From: Areca catechu
Taxonomy: Eukaryota > Streptophyta > Magnoliopsida > Arecales > Arecaceae
Assembly (NCBI GenBank): GCA_021397845.1
Contig: CM038042.1
Coordinates: 35,350,418 to 35,414,417, forward strand
Direction: 5' to 3'
DNA length: 64,000 bases
Part shown: positions 1 to 12,203 of the stretch, piece after piece
How the letters are laid out: each line of letters starts with the position of its first letter
Numbering within the stretch: the stretch's first letter is position 1
Position numbers and translations under genes: made by a program
Notes under the pieces: model-generated
Told to the model about the DNA's origin: nothing
Databases searched by the model: none
What the model saw: the letters and a program-made list of their open reading frames with translations, nothing else

Positions 1-669
1 AATGACTAGCCATAAAATCATATTCACTAATTAATAAAAAACAATAAAACTTCTACTCCTAAACATTTATGAATTGGCCTCACTACCATAACTGGAGATC
101 AAGGATGGTCAATGGAAACAGGGAGATTTGAAAATTGGAAAAAAAAAATACTTTGAATTTAAGGTAAAAGAATGAGGAAGCCCGTGAAGTCATTTCATTT
201 TGTCCATGAAACGGAGGTAAAAGGAATGGCCGGACCCATGAGATCATTTTATTTTGTTTGTTCACGAAGTGAAGGTCACATAATGACTCCAATGTCGATA
301 AAATACTTGTTCCTCTAGCTTTTCTTTGGATACCTTAAATCTTTTACTGCCAACTTCTCGTCCATCATTCTCATGATATTTGGTTTTTGTGAATTCTTTC
401 CCAGGAGGAAATTGAACGCCAGATAACAATCCGATTTGACGAAGACTTGCGTGGTGGACTCATCATTGTCATATTTCTGATTTCCCTCCTTATTGGGATG
501 CTTATGAAATGAAGGCCATTAGTTTCTTCTTTTAAAGATTTATCTGGCCTTTGCTTATGTGTGTTTTTGTGTGAGAAGGGAAAGGGAAGGTCCAGTGGAT
601 TTAAAGCTCGAGGCATGGTGGTTTTATTAAAGTCCATTAACTTTGTTGGACCATATAGGGATTTGAAGC
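1..669. other. Intergenic, no recognised gene
   Basis: AT-rich sequence with short open frames on the minus strand (83-292 and 371-637). Neither shows a recognisable domain or coding-like conservation. The last five bases (665-669, GAAGC) are the left target-site duplication of the copia element that follows. Confidence 0.5.
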
Positions 670-1560
670 TATTATGGTATCATCTACACTAATAATACTT
701 ATTTAGAAATCCCTTGTACAGAATATGGATCCTCATTTCCAAATCATAATGTCGATATTGATACGGTAAGAAAAAGAAAGAAAAAATAAAAATAAAAATA
801 TAAGCAATTGGGCATGCAAGACTTCACTAAAAAAATAAATACTTATAAGATTGGGATTTCTACTCTTAATCATGTACAATTTCTCTCAACAAAAATTTCG
901 AAATTCTTACAAAACTATCAACTCTCAAGAAGACCTTCTAGTCTCTACAAGCTTTTTCTACCGCTACCACAACTCCTAGAAGCTCTTTGGATTGTCGCAC
1001 CTTGATTCCAGCCACTTGCTTCTCTTTTATAGCTTCTGGGACATCTCCTTATCGAAGAACACTTCGATAGGAGTCTTCTAGTTCAAATGGCATCCAAAAC
1101 GAAGTCTTATTCCTCATATAAACTCTCGTTCAACTCAGAAGAATTCTTGGCCACCCGATCGCGCTATCTATCGCACGACAATCGCATGGATCAAGCACAA
1201 TCAGAGCCAGAGACATCTCCAAGCCATTTGATTGCATTGAGGAGTGCACGGAGCCCTCCAATTATGCAAAAGATGCACATAGACTGTATGAAACACCAAA
1301 GCCTCGCCCATAGACTGCATAATAGCACTGTGGATCGGGTGGTCCACCGTGCATTGCGACAGGGGGTGCTTGGGCTGCCTATGGACCACGTGCTGGGCGC
1401 ATACCTAGGCCACCACCTGTGCGCACCTGGGCCATGCCCACTATGGGTTGTGCATGGGTTTGGGTTGCACTCATGCAAGGCCAGGCTTGGCATGTTTTCG
1501 TGTTGGGTCTAGATCCTATTCAGGGCTTCTTTCGGGCTAAATCAAGGCATTTTCTTAATA
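670..1560 (-). repeat. 3' LTR of the TR-GAG copia element
   Basis: Aligns end to end with 3095-3994, for example 720-790 with 3145-3215 and the GC-rich part 1190-1510 with 3650-3960. The copies have diverged strongly, mostly by transitions, so the insertion is old. The open frame at 1087-1512 lies inside the LTR and is not a gene. Confidence 0.8.
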
Positions 1561-2339
1561 ATTTCCATCTTGACTCAATATTCGGTCTCCATCTGACTTT
1601 GAAAGCCCTTAAGGATCTCACCCTCATGTCCTATGATAAATGCTCGCTACTCATGGATGGATAAACATAGAAGTCAAGCCAAGCCGCTTGATCCCATCTC
1701 CGTCGTGTGCTGTGCTTACCTTAACCTGAGACTTTTTCAAAGAAGCTTCCTGCAGTGATAGAAAATTCACCATGTGACGTCGCCTATTATCCTCCCGAGT
1801 CTTTCATTGATACTTGATCCACCTACTCCTGGAGCTCTACCTCGCACTGGGCTCTTATCTATATCTGTAACTCTATCTCGCACTGGACTCCTTATCAAGA
1901 GGCAGTGTCCTCCATGATTCTTCCCCTACAAGATGACCTTACTACTGTGGATAATCTTCAGGATTCCATCACTAGCTCTCCTTGTGTAATTGTTTAAATC
2001 CAGTTTGCTCAGTGAGATTAGATTCTTCTTGAAACCAGATATGATCGGACCTTGTCCAATTTTCTCGATGTTTGATCATGAAGCTTTAAGCTCTATCCCT
2101 TCATACTGTATTGCCCAGCTTGATCTGTCTGGTAAGTGGACAACACCCTTTTGCTTTATAAAGAATTGAATAGCTTTTTTCTGCAACACACATGATGGGG
2201 ACATGTAAAATCTAAAATCCACTTATGGAAAGAAAGAGATACCTTGTTATATATTATGAGTGCATCAATGTACTATCCATTACATTGCTACCATTGGTCA
2301 TTATCATAGTAGCCTTCATTTGATTCTTGAGCTATGAGC

Positions 2340-3075
2340 AATTCTGACATGATATCCTAACTTATCGCATTGGTAGCACTTGATCTTATTCATGTTCTTC
2401 GATCCGGATTGCCTACCTAGTGATCCTCTATTGCTTTGCCCTTTGCAGCCAGCTCCTCCAGAGATCGCTAATGCTGAGTTCTCATCTAAACTCGAAGCTT
2501 GGTTTTCTTACCTAAGAACTTTGTTCTGGAGTGGCATTGAGGTAACCTCCTCCATCTTGATGGTACTCTTCTTTACTAGAAGAGTAATCATCAAGAACTT
2601 GAAGGAGTGTAGAAGTAACGATAGTAAGACCAATGCCCTGGTCTTCTCTTTAACATTTATACCTATACTGAGAAGATCAGTGAGAATCCTTTGAAAGTTG
2701 CTTAGATACTTCTGTATGCTTGTCCTTCAGTCATCCATAGTTGAGAGAACTACTTTCAAAGAAAGAGCGTATTGGTGAGAAACTTTGCCATGTATAATTC
2801 TTGAGCTTTGTCCATAGTGCATAAATTACCACATCATCTACTCGCTATAAGCGAATAGTACTCACCACCTACATTTGAAGCTGCTTCCAAGTCTTATTCT
2901 CCATGGTGGCTGGCCTCTCCTCATATATGAAGTATCGATCAACCCTTGCTAGGTGAGCATGTCTTTTACTCTTGCTTTCCAAAGGAGAAAGTGCTTATTC
3001 TATCGAATCGGTTGATCTTCACCTTGATTATGCTTGTTCTCTTCATCTTCTTTGATCTCAATTAGCACAAATAAT
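2340..3075 (-). pseudogene. Copia Gag with zinc knuckle (degenerate)
   Basis: Reading the minus strand from the primer site gives a copia-type Gag broken by stops and frameshifts. Recognisable pieces include LWKARVKDML near the N-terminus, then a stretch like DDVV..LWTKLKN and a region resembling the UBN2/retrotran_gag family. It ends with a CCHC zinc knuckle at 2340-2381, read as KCYQCDKLGYHVRIA. The normal final cysteine has become Ala or is shifted, so the knuckle is no longer intact. Gag would package element RNA into virus-like particles in the cytoplasm. No pol domain follows the knuckle before the 3' LTR. The copy is not functional. Confidence 0.7.
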
Positions 3076-3080
3076 TTGGA

Positions 3081-3092
3081 GCTTTGATACTA
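3081..3092 (-). other. Primer-binding site, initiator-Met type
   Basis: On the minus strand this reads TAGTATCAAAGC, one base from the copia consensus TGGTATCAAAGC. It lies two bases inside the CA end of the right-hand LTR. This orients the element and marks 3095-3994 as the 5' LTR. Confidence 0.75.
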
Positions 3093-3094
3093 TT

Positions 3095-3994
3095 TGTTAT
3101 GGTACCACATATGCTAATACCACTTGCTTGGGGATCCCTCATGAGGAATACAGATCCCTATTTTTAAGATCATAATATCGGTGTTGATGTTGCAAGAAAA
3201 GAAGAGAGAAAATAAAATAAAAAATACAATCAATCGGGTATGCAAGGTTTTACTATGAAAAAAATAAATACTTACGAGATTGAAACTTTCACTTTCAATT
3301 TTGTACAATTTTTCTTAACACGAAACTATAAATCCCTTACAAAGCTCTTAACTCTCAAGAAACTCTCTAACCTCTACAAGCTTTTTCTGTTGCTATCATA
3401 TCTCCTAAAAGCCCTTTAGAATCTCACACCTGGTCCTGGCCACCTGCTCCTCTTTTATAGTCTCTTAGATGTCTCCCCATCAAAAAATACTTTGAAAGGA
3501 GTCTTTTAATTTCAACCTCATCCAAAACAAAGTCTTAGTCTGGTATAACTCTTATTTGACTCCAGAAGAATTCCTGGCCACCTAATCACTATCCATCATG
3601 CCGTAAATCATGCGGATCAAGCACAATTGGATTCAGAGACGTCTTTAGGCCATTTGATCACATCAGGGAGTGCATAGAGCCCTTCGATTATGCAAAAGAT
3701 GTGTGCAAACCACGTTGAATACCAAAGCCTCACTCGTAGACCCTATAAATAGTATTGTGGAGCGGGTGGTCCACTATGCACCGCAATAGGGGGGTGCCTA
3801 GGCCACGTGTGGACTGTGCACTGGTTGCATGCATGTGCTGGGTAGCACACCTGCCTAGGCCGCGCGTGCCTACAGGCCAGGCCGTGCATGGCTTTGGATT
3901 GACTTGCATAGGGTCGGGCCTGGCATGCTTCTATGCTGGGTTTGGGTTATATTCTAGGCTTCTTCCATCCTGAATTGAGGTATTTTTCCTAATA
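3095..3994 (-). repeat. 5' LTR of the TR-GAG copia element
   Basis: Partner of 670-1560. It begins at its left end with TGTTATGG, next to the primer site, and ends at 3994 immediately before the second GAAGC. The frame at 3755-3973 is part of the GC-rich section shared by both LTRs, not a gene. Confidence 0.8.
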
Positions 3995-3999
3995 GAAGC

Positions 4000-4668
4000 C
4001 TACTATATAATTGGAGTAAGATGATGGACAAGGCTTGTTCAAAGGAATCTTTATTTTAGGTTCAAATATGCCTTTTCTTTTAAGTGGAAAACTCTAAATC
4101 TCCTCACTGGTATGTTCTTTATTGGAGAGAAGAGAAGGATTTGATCATTGCTTAGAGGAGGATTTAATATTATCAGGATTGTTTAGCTTTTTCAAGAATA
4201 TTTTGATCTTGACTTCGTTCTTTGATCAATCACGTTATATAATTATTCTTTGATATAAATTAGAAATAGGAATGTGCAATGTACATGAAAAAGAATATGA
4301 AAGGTTGTTATCAAAGCCTATCATCTATGGAGGGTGCGTTCTAAACCACATCCTTTTCTGATGAAAAGGATGTCCCGGGGTGTGAAGGATGGTTGCGTTC
4401 CTCCACCTAGTAATTATGGCTCCCATTTTTTTGCTAAGATCATTCTTTTTTTTCCATTCTATTCTGTTAAGCATATATATGTATGAAAGCTCAAAGACAC
4501 TGGACAAAGGCTCAAAATAATTTGCATTACAATAATAAAAATTATTACTTTCATTATTTTCAATAATGTCAATTATATGGTCACAACTGTGCCACATCAA
4601 ACACATTGGTTTTTTATGGTAGAAATGAAACATGCTTGATGTATGACATCAATATATTTCTTATTTAT
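4000..4668. other. Spacer between two retroelements, no gene seen
   Basis: AT-rich sequence separating the TR-GAG element from element A. The minus-strand frame at 4325-4633 has no recognisable domain. No further repeat boundary is visible. Confidence 0.5.
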
Positions 4669-6317
4669 TGTTGCCACCTAGATTGCCATGGCCCGTAGCT
4701 CTGATATGTCGCGGACGTATCGGGCTCTCCCTGGGTGCTTGGTCCTCTTTTTCAGTTAACTCCAAAGTCAGTGTGACCTACAAAAAAGAGGAGACCTAAG
4801 CCATGAATTCTAGTGGGCACACTCTGATAATCAAGTCAGTTGGGATGATCAAGGAAAACAGAATCTTTGTGATAGAGAACTTGGGACCTCTTCGGGTAGA
4901 GGATGAAAGATCAGATCTAAGAAATGGAAAGATAAGGTAAAGTGGAGATTAGAGAGCGGGGAGGTTCTCTTGTTTGGTTCCTTGCCCGTTTACTCTTTGT
5001 GTCTTACCAGTTGCCTCTCTCCCTTTTTGGAGGTCCCTTCCTCTATTTTATATTAGAGGGATGGCCCAGACCAAGTCTAGGGCTACATCAAAATATCCCT
5101 TTCGTGGTGCCCCCTTCAGGAGGGGTTTTCAGTTGTCTGCGGCCTCCTCCTTGTCGGGCTGGTCCTCGAAAGGAGATCCTTCTATTGGGGGTGTTCACTG
5201 GTGTAGTACATATCTTGTCCCTCTAGTGGTACAATTTTTCATGAGAGGTGCGGGTGCTGTGTCGCTAAGCACCGAGCCATGATGGGGCAGTTCTATTCCA
5301 AAAGGGACTGTTGGAGTATTGCAGGGCCTGGAGCCTTAATAGGATACTCCTCTTGGAGGAGGTACATTTCATGTTGTAAGGACTGGAGCCCCTAATTGCA
5401 TGGCCATTGATATGGCGGCGCGCTATAGGGCCTAGAGCCTGGTAGAGCATGCATTGTGCAGAACATGCGAGTGGCACGTTTGTAGAGTTTGAAATTCTGG
5501 TAGGGTATGTACAACCTCCCGAAGGTTACAGATAGCTGGGAGCTTCCATGCCAGCGTCTGAACCTCTATTGGTCCCCCCTTTTTGCTATTGGCAGGAACT
5601 TTGGTCCTGGCAAGAATGGGAGAGCTCTATCTCATAAGCTCGACCCCAGATGGCGAGCGCACGACTTCGATCGAGAGTTCGACCCTAGATGGGAGCTGAT
5701 CTCGACCGAGGGCTCGACCTTGGCAGGATGGAGAGCTCTATCTTGGGAGCTCGACCCCGAATGGGAACTGACCTCGACCGGGAGCTCAACCTTGGTAGGA
5801 TGGGAGAGCTCTATCTCGGGAGCTCAACCCAAGAAAGCGGAAGCGCAACCTTGATCGGGAGCTCGACCCCGGATGGGAGCTGACCTCGGTCGAGGGCTCA
5901 ACCTTGGTAGGATGGGGGAGCTCTATCTTGAGAGCCCAACCTCAGAAGGCAGGAGCATAATCTCGGTCGGGAGCTCGACCCTGGATGGGAGCTGACCTTG
6001 ACCGGGGGCTCGACCTGACAGGATGGGAGAGCTCGACCCCGGAAGGCGAGAGTGCAACCTCGACCAGGAGCTCGACCTCGGATGGGAGCTGACCTCGACC
6101 AGGGGGCTCGACCTCGATAGGATGGGGGAGCTCTACCCGGAAGGTGAAAGCACAGCCCTGGCAGGGGGCCCACTCTGGAAGTGGGAGCACACTCCAGGCA
6201 CGAGGGCAGCTTGACTCTGGATATTCGTTTGGTCGTCGCATTCAAGTGGCACTTTCCACCAGCATGGCCGCTAGCTAGGGCCGTCATGGGTTCCATGTCA
6301 GTGATAATGCCACATCA
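4669..6317 (-). repeat. 3' LTR of element A
   Basis: Starts TGTTGCCACC and ends GCCACATCA. It aligns throughout with 15903-17507. The stretch 5612-6180 is a GC-rich tandem array of roughly 110 bp units built around GAGCTCGACC and GATGGGAGCTGACCTCGACC. The motif ATGGGAGCTGA (with variants) recurs five times here and four times in the other LTR. Open frames inside this LTR (4942-6296) are products of the array and not genes. Confidence 0.85.
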
Positions 6318-6334
6318 TGTGCCCCTCACTCTCA
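6318..6334 (-). other. Polypurine tract of element A
   Basis: On the minus strand this reads GAGAGTGAGGGGCACA immediately before the LTR start TGATGTGG. A purine-rich tract abutting the 3' LTR is the expected plus-strand primer for reverse transcription. Confidence 0.65.
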
Positions 6335-6641
6335 AGCCCAAAGCATGATGCTGCACTCGAGGCAAAGGAAGTAATGATCATGCTGACATGGAAGGATGCT
6401 TCTCTTGCGTTATTAATGCCTCAAGCACTGGTGCCCTGGAGATCATGCTTCTACCCCAACGAGGCAACACCACATCAGCCCTTTTAAAAGGGGGCCATAA
6501 TTGTTGCGCCTGGCCCAAAGCGACCTCCTCCGAACCGAAGCATTGCCTCTGGTAGATCTCAACACGTGGCAATCTTCGGTTGGCTAGGGAGGAGAAAGGG
6601 CACATACCTTCGACCGGTACGAGGTGACAGGGGGTTGTAGG

Positions 6642-6651
6642 CTTTTAAAAG
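6642..6651 (+). promoter_or_regulatory. TATA-like box for the antisense gene of A
   Basis: CTTTTAAAAG followed by pyrimidine-rich leader sequence, about 260 bp before the ATG at 6908. Element C has a similar box before its antisense gene. Assignment as a promoter is inference from position. Confidence 0.35.
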
Positions 6652-6907
6652 GGACTTGTCCTCTCGCCCCTTAAGGGTTTCTCGAGCGATAGAGACAAGG
6701 CCTTTCTGCAGAGTGCTTCTTCTTCCTCTCGTCTCACATCCATTTCTTTGATCAAGGATTCAGAATCCTAGCAGGTCAGCCTTCTCCTTCTCCTTCCTTC
6801 CTCTTTATTCTCCTTCTTTCCTCTCCCTCAGCCTGTGCTAAAGGAGAGCTTTCATAGTCTCCTGGTTTCTGTCTTTCCTTTGTCTTCTTCTTTCTTTCTC
6901 TGTTTCC

Positions 6908-9159
6908 ATGAGTTCTTCTAGCAGAGGACACCGCCACCCAGATTATTCCGGTGAGGCGGGGCCATCATGGCTGAGGCCTCCTTCCTTGGATAGCGAGGAG
7001 GAGGAAGTCCCAGTAGCAATCCGCAGGAGTCCCCGCTGGATGGGGATAGTCATTGGATCCCCTGCAGCTCTTCCTCCTCCTCCTCCGGTCAAGGAGTCAG
7101 TGGTCCCATTAGCATTGCTTCGACGATGACCGGTGAGGACCTCCTCCATGTTCGGAGTGCATATGGGATCTCTGATTCCATTCGGCTCTCAATCCTAGGA
7201 CCGAAGGAACGGGTCACTTTCAATGGCCCGGCCAGATCACCTTGTATGAAGATTTTTCTTTGGGGCCTCCATCATCCCCTCCACACTTTCTTTCTTTCCT
7301 TCCTTAATAATACCATCTGGTCTCGACCCAACTCACCCCCAATGCCATCAGGACCATTTTTTGTTTATTATCCTTTGTCACTTCCACAGGATTGTAGCTC
7401 ATTTCTTTCTTTTCAGGGCCTTGTTCACCTTGAAGCATCACCCAATTGATAATGGGTGGTGGTTCGTGGCCCCCGTCTAGGAGCCATCAAGCTTGACCTG
7501 CCTCTTCCATCAAGGGATGGAAGAGCAGGTTTTTGTTCACCTCGATTGAGGGGGTGGACTGGGTTTGGAGTGACCCAGATCGCTCCCCTAACCAGCAATC
7601 TATAGTCGAGTCGACTGATAAGGAAGTGTATGACTGGCTCGTCACTTCTAAGGTCCCGGCTCTTCGGGACCTGCTGATCGAGCAGAACCTCATCGATGCT
7701 GGGGTCAGTAAGGCTCGATGTCGAGCTTCTTTTCCTTCCAAGTAGATTTGGCTTCGACAATTACAGGGATGAAGTTCACTATGAGCCAGCTCCTGAACAT
7801 GTCAAAGAAAAGGGCTGCCTTCGTGGGGCCCAGAGATGATCCCATGAAGAAGACCTGGGAGGAGCCGGGATGGAGGCCTGGCAAGGAGCCCACCGTTGGG
7901 CCAGCTAGAAGGGGGCCTGCTATTACATCGACCACTCCTGGGCCAGCGATCTAGCCCTTGGCCCGCGGCACAGGAGCGAGGCCATACCAGTGGAGGGGAC
8001 CATGCCAGTAGCCCCGGGGGCCCCTCCATAAACCAAGGCTCCACCCCAGTCAGAGGTGGTGGAGGTGGCAGAAGACACCACCACAGAGAGACTAGTGCCA
8101 CTGCCAGGAAGTAGGGCCACCGGTGACCAGCCCGCTGCCGTCGTGCCTCCACTAGTGGCCATACCGGAGCCCTTAGAGCCATCCGCAATGTAGAGGCCGG
8201 GAATGAAGAAGATGTGCCTTTACCTGCCCCGGGATGCGAGGCTGACGAGGGATCGAAAGCTGGCGAAGGAGATCCTGAACACCATCATCCAGCCGCAGGA
8301 CAGCCATGAGAAGAGCGGTCGACAGCTGGTGGATGTTCTTACTGGGTGTTCCCCCAACTGCTGTCGGTATGCCATCTTCTTAATTATTTCATTTTCCTCT
8401 TCTACCCATAAGATGTTGACTAACTTTCTTTGTGCAACTATTATGGGTGGTCATCGATGTTCAACTCATCAGGGACTCCTGTCTCAGGCTGATGAAGCAT
8501 GACTACCGTCTTCGCAAGGAGAGGGACGAAGCCTGGACTCAGGCCGCCCAGGTTCAAGGACTGGAGGATCAGGTGAAGGCCCTCCAGGACCAACTGGCTA
8601 GCTCCCAGGCGAGGGTGACAGAGTTGGAGAAGAGATCTGCCAAGCTTGACGGGGCTTTAAAGGCAGAAAAGGGGAAGACCCTCCACCTCGCAGAGAAGGA
8701 GGCCAACTCTATGGCGTAGGTGGCCTGCCTGGAGGAAAAGATGCAAACCCTCCAGCTCCAACTCGAGGAGGAAGTGGCCTGGACTGCGGCTACCTTGGAG
8801 AAGGCCACTGTGACCATAGTACTAATGGAGGTGGCGAAGAAGGAAGCCACCGAGGCCATCCCCCGATTCAAGGCATCCGAGGCCTTCTAGGATGAAGTCA
8901 CCAAGGAAGTCTTGGACTCCTACCACAAGGGGTTCAATGACTTTCAAGGTAAGGCTAGCCATCTCTTCGGGCTGAAGGGTTGAAAAATATCCTCCCTGAA
9001 CTACTTGTCCCCGGAGTACCAAGAACTCCCGCTGCCGAGGTGGAGCCAGAGGTTGAGGCCGGAGTCGCTGCTACCCGGGATGCCCCTCAGCCTGATGCCG
9101 TGCCAACATTGGGGGGAGTCAAACATCGACCGGGGAAGGAGCCGATGATTGAAGCTTGA
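6908..9159 (+). pseudogene. Antisense additional ORF of A (Transposase_28-like, coiled coil)
   Basis: Opposite-strand gene inside element A, broken by stops and frameshifts. The ATG at 6908 starts a Ser/Pro-rich leader. A shifted frame from 7126 gives TGEDLLHVRSAYGIS and the start of a domain resembling Pfam Transposase_28 (PF04195, 'putative gypsy type transposon'). An intron at about 7704-7766 joins to GMKFTMSQLLNMSKKRAAF, matching the exon-2 start in element B. A second intron at about 8366-8437 has a decayed acceptor. A coiled coil follows (8470-8860) with heptads rich in Leu, Glu and Gln, then the tail FKASEAF*DEVTKEVLDSYH and a stop at 9157-9159. Its role is unknown; proteins of this family are annotated only as transposon proteins. 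Confidence 0.65.
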
Positions 9160-9869
9160 ATTTTTCTTTTCTTTTTATAACTAAATCTTGAAAGACTTCC
9201 CAGCCCGTTGGGAGTCTTCACTGTTGTAAGAAAAATTTTGATCAATGAACATGTTATTTTTTCACTTACCTAGTACTCTTTCTTTTTTCTTTGTGTTTGA
9301 GTTTTTTGAATGGCTTCCTGACCTATCGAGAGCCTTGACTGATGTAAAGAGTACTTCGATAAATGAATATAATCTTTTCCCAACTGATGTGTCTCCTTTC
9401 TTTCTCATCATTTCTTCTTTTTTTTTGCCTTGACATACTTTGAAACATTTCCAAGGGATCTCTCAGACTGTAAAGTATTTATTTCTATAATGGAGAACAA
9501 GCCTCACTCAAACTGCAAAGGACTTGTTTCTGTAATAAAAAACAAGCCTTACTCAGTTCATGAACTTCGTCTTGCTCTTTTCTTCCTTCAACTTCTTTGC
9601 CCTTTTGCATGATAGGAAGATAGGCTCCATGGCTACCATGTGTGAGTCTTCCCAGGTCTTGGCTGTCCTGGGCTAATTTCAAAATCTTGGGACCAATATG
9701 GAGGGCTTTGAGAACACTCCATTCCTGCTTTGTGGGTCTTGAGGTCATGTATACTTGAGTGCAAGGTTTCTGGGGTTTTCAGGCTTGATTTGCCAAACTG
9801 TAAGTCAAGTGGTAGATTACAGGGCTTCAGAAGCTTCTTGGCTTACATCTCCAGACTGTGAGTAAGGTA

Positions 9870-10290
9870 GTTGAGTGCGGGGCTTTAGGAGTCTCCCAAC
9901 TTTGGAGTACAGGGCTTCATAAATTTTCTGGCTTTGAGTATGGGGCTTCATTAGTTTCTCGGCTTTGAGTGCAGGCTTCGTAGGTAGGTTTCCCAACTTT
10001 GAGTATGGGGCTTCGTAAGTTTTCTGACTTTGGAGTGTAGGGCTTTGTAAGTTTCTTGGCTTTGAGTGCGGGGCTTCGTAAGTTTTTCGGCTTTGAGTGT
10101 GGGGCTTCATAAGTTTCTTAGCTTTAAGTGTGGGTTTTTGTAAGTTTCCCAGCTTTGGGTGTGGAGCTTTGTAAGTTTTCCAGCAATGAGTGTGGGGTTT
10201 CATAAGTTTCTTGGCTTTGAGTGCGGGGCATCATAAGTTTCCTAGCTTTGGAGTGTGGGGCTTCATGAGTTTCTCGACTTTGGTCGCTGA
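9870..10290. repeat. 31 bp minisatellite in element A
   Basis: About 13 imperfect copies of a unit like CTTTGAGTGYGGGGCTTCRTAAGTTTCTCGG. It lies between the integrase end and the 3' end of the antisense gene, i.e. in the element's 3' untranslated part. The minus-strand frames at 9817-10321, rich in KTYEAPHSK, are a by-product of the repeat. Confidence 0.8.
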
Positions 10291-10359
10291 CTTGGAGTCG
10301 GGTGAATGAGTTCCTGCACAAGTGGAAGACAGTGTTGCACCAATAAGGAACTTGAATAA

Positions 10360-11434
10360 TTAGAGGAGAGCCTTACATTATTGGTAGTACATCCTCAAAT
10401 TGCTGGTGTTCCACGTTCGAGGGTACCAATTGCCGTTGAGCATAGCGAGGTAGTAGGCTCCGTTCGACAGAGCCTCGTCTACCTTATAGGGGCCTTCCCA
10501 ATTTGGGGATAGCTTGCTACATTCCCCTGGTTGGGATACTTTTGCTCACCTGAGGACCAGGTCACCTGGGCGAATGTCTTGGGTATGATATAGGCATTGT
10601 AGTAGCATGCTACCTGTTACCGATATGCTACCATCCGGAGTTGAGCTTTGTCCCTCGTCTCATCCAGAAGGTCCAGGTTGAGAAGGAGGCAGGTCAGATT
10701 CTCAGCCTCATTGTATTGTTCTACCCGCAGCATGGGCAGACCTACCTCCACTAGAATCACAGTCTCTGAACCGAAGACGAGGTTGAAGGGCATCTCACCT
10801 GCTGCCATTTGGGTGTGGTGTGGTAGGCCCATAGTACACTGGGGAGCTCTTCAATCCATTGACCCTTGGCCTCATCTACTCTAGTACGGAGCCCTTGCAA
10901 GATGGTTCGGTTGGTCACCTCAGCCTCCTCGTTGGTCTGAGGGTAAGCCATCGAAGTGAAGTGATGGCGGATGTTGAGGTCAGCACAAAACCCTTCGAAA
11001 GCCTGGTTGTCGAACTATCGCTTATTATCAGTGATGACTGAATGTGGGAGTTCAAAATGGTGGATGACTAACTTCCAGAAGAAGGATCTAATCTTGGCCT
11101 CAGTGATCCATGCCAGGAGTTCAACCTCGACCTATTTGGTGAAGTAGTCAATGGCCACAATCAAATACTTTCGTTGGCTGAGCATGGGAGGAAAGGGACT
11201 TAGGATGTCCATTCCTCACTAGGCGAACGGCCACATAGCTGATAGCTAGGAGAGTGGTGCAGCCAGTTGATGTTGGATGTGGGCATGATGTTGACAATGG
11301 TCACATCTCCTCATAAAATCGGTGGCATCTTCCTGCATGGTCTCCCAGAAGTATCCTTGCTTGAGTGCCTTATAAGCCAGAATCTTGCCTCCCACGTGAT
11401 TTCCACAGATGCTTTCATGTATTTCTTGAAGCAT
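10360..11434 (-). pseudogene. Integrase of element A (degenerate)
   Basis: From 11434 leftwards the zinc-binding HHCC region reads EIHESICGNHVGG ... RRCDHCQ, with both His and both Cys present. The catalytic core follows with IVAIDYFTK and VITDNKR, then YPQTNEEAEVTNRT around 10920-10951, so the DDE triad region is recognisable. The C-terminal part continues with PSVLWAYHTTP and the segment at 10617-10832. Several in-frame stops and a shift interrupt it. Integrase would insert the cDNA into chromosomal DNA. This copy cannot make a full protein. Confidence 0.75.
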
Positions 11435-11774
11435 ATAGGTGGCTTATGAGGGCTTCAAGCATTTCAGTAGGGAGTAAGAATAAGACCTCTGGTAAAGCTG
11501 CCCATCCATCAACACGAACTGCATGGCCTTCTTCTTGAGGAGGCCAGCTTCCTTGTGATCCTCGGGTAGGGCGCCAGTGGTAATGTATTTGATATAGGGG
11601 TCCATCCAGCTTGCCTCACAGTGACTTGTTGGACCACTGCTATAGACTCAAAACTGGGGGTCTCTAGGTATTCGATGAAGGATGCCCCAGTAACGAATCT
11701 AGTAGGGTCGCCAGCCTAGAGAGGACATCAATCCGGGCATTCTCCACACGAGAGATGTGGAAAATGCTAAAGTG

Positions 11775-12152
11775 CTAAAGGTTCACTGTGTATGTGCATA
11801 CCTTGTCCAGATACTTCGCTATCATGGGATCTCGAGCTTCATACTCACTGAAGACGTGGCCCACCATGAGCTGTGAATCCGTGAAGACCTTCAAGCATTT
11901 TACGTCTAGCTCGTGGGATACCTTCAATCCTGCGAGGAGCACCTCGTATTCAGCTTGATTATTGATCGCCTTGAAGAGGAAGCACAGTGCATACTCCGCG
12001 ATGATAACGTCAGAGATGGCGAGGATGAGCCCGGCTCCACTTTCTCTAGTGTTGGATGCATTGTCTACATGGAGGATCCATGTTATCACTTTCAAGGCCA
12101 AGTCCTGCCTGGGCTTGGTTTGCTCATCTGCTTCCTCCAGATCTTCAGCCAC
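11775..12152 (-). pseudogene. Second (archaeal-type) RNase H of element A
   Basis: An open stretch of about 125 codons with WILHVDNASN (first catalytic Asp), INNQAEYEVLLAGL (catalytic Glu) and VFTDSQLMVGHV (second Asp), then YLDKV. It is distinct from the canonical Ty3-type RNase H found just upstream. A second RNase H copy is a known acquisition of Tat-lineage elements and is thought to compensate for decay of the first domain. It was part of the pol polyprotein. Confidence 0.8.
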
Positions 12153-12203
12153 CCAGGTGCACTTTACCAGGAAATCAGCAAGGACTTGGGCTTTTTATGC
12201 CGA

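Larger units (their letters stand above)
670..3994 (-). mobile_element. Ty1/copia TR-GAG-type retrotransposon (gag only)
   Basis: A complete but old LTR element on the minus strand. Two direct repeats of about 0.9 kb (670-1560 and 3095-3994) flank a 1.5 kb interior. GAAGC at 665-669 and again at 3995-3999 is a perfect 5 bp target duplication. LTR ends fit TGTTA...TAACA with TG decayed to TA at several termini. A primer site resembling initiator-Met lies at 3081-3092 beside the right LTR, which is therefore the 5' LTR. The interior encodes only a degenerate copia gag with a zinc knuckle. No protease, integrase, reverse transcriptase or RNase H is visible, and there is no room for them. This fits the terminal-repeat-with-GAG class, which depends on other copia elements for mobility. 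Confidence 0.8.

Noticed and set aside
1087..1512. 141-codon plus-strand open frame
   Set aside because: It lies wholly in the 670-1560 LTR, has no domain, and its counterpart in the other LTR (3755-3973) is not conserved as a frame.
4942..6296. Several open frames on both strands
   Set aside because: They lie in the LTR of element A and come from GC-rich tandem units; the same region in the other LTR has different frames.
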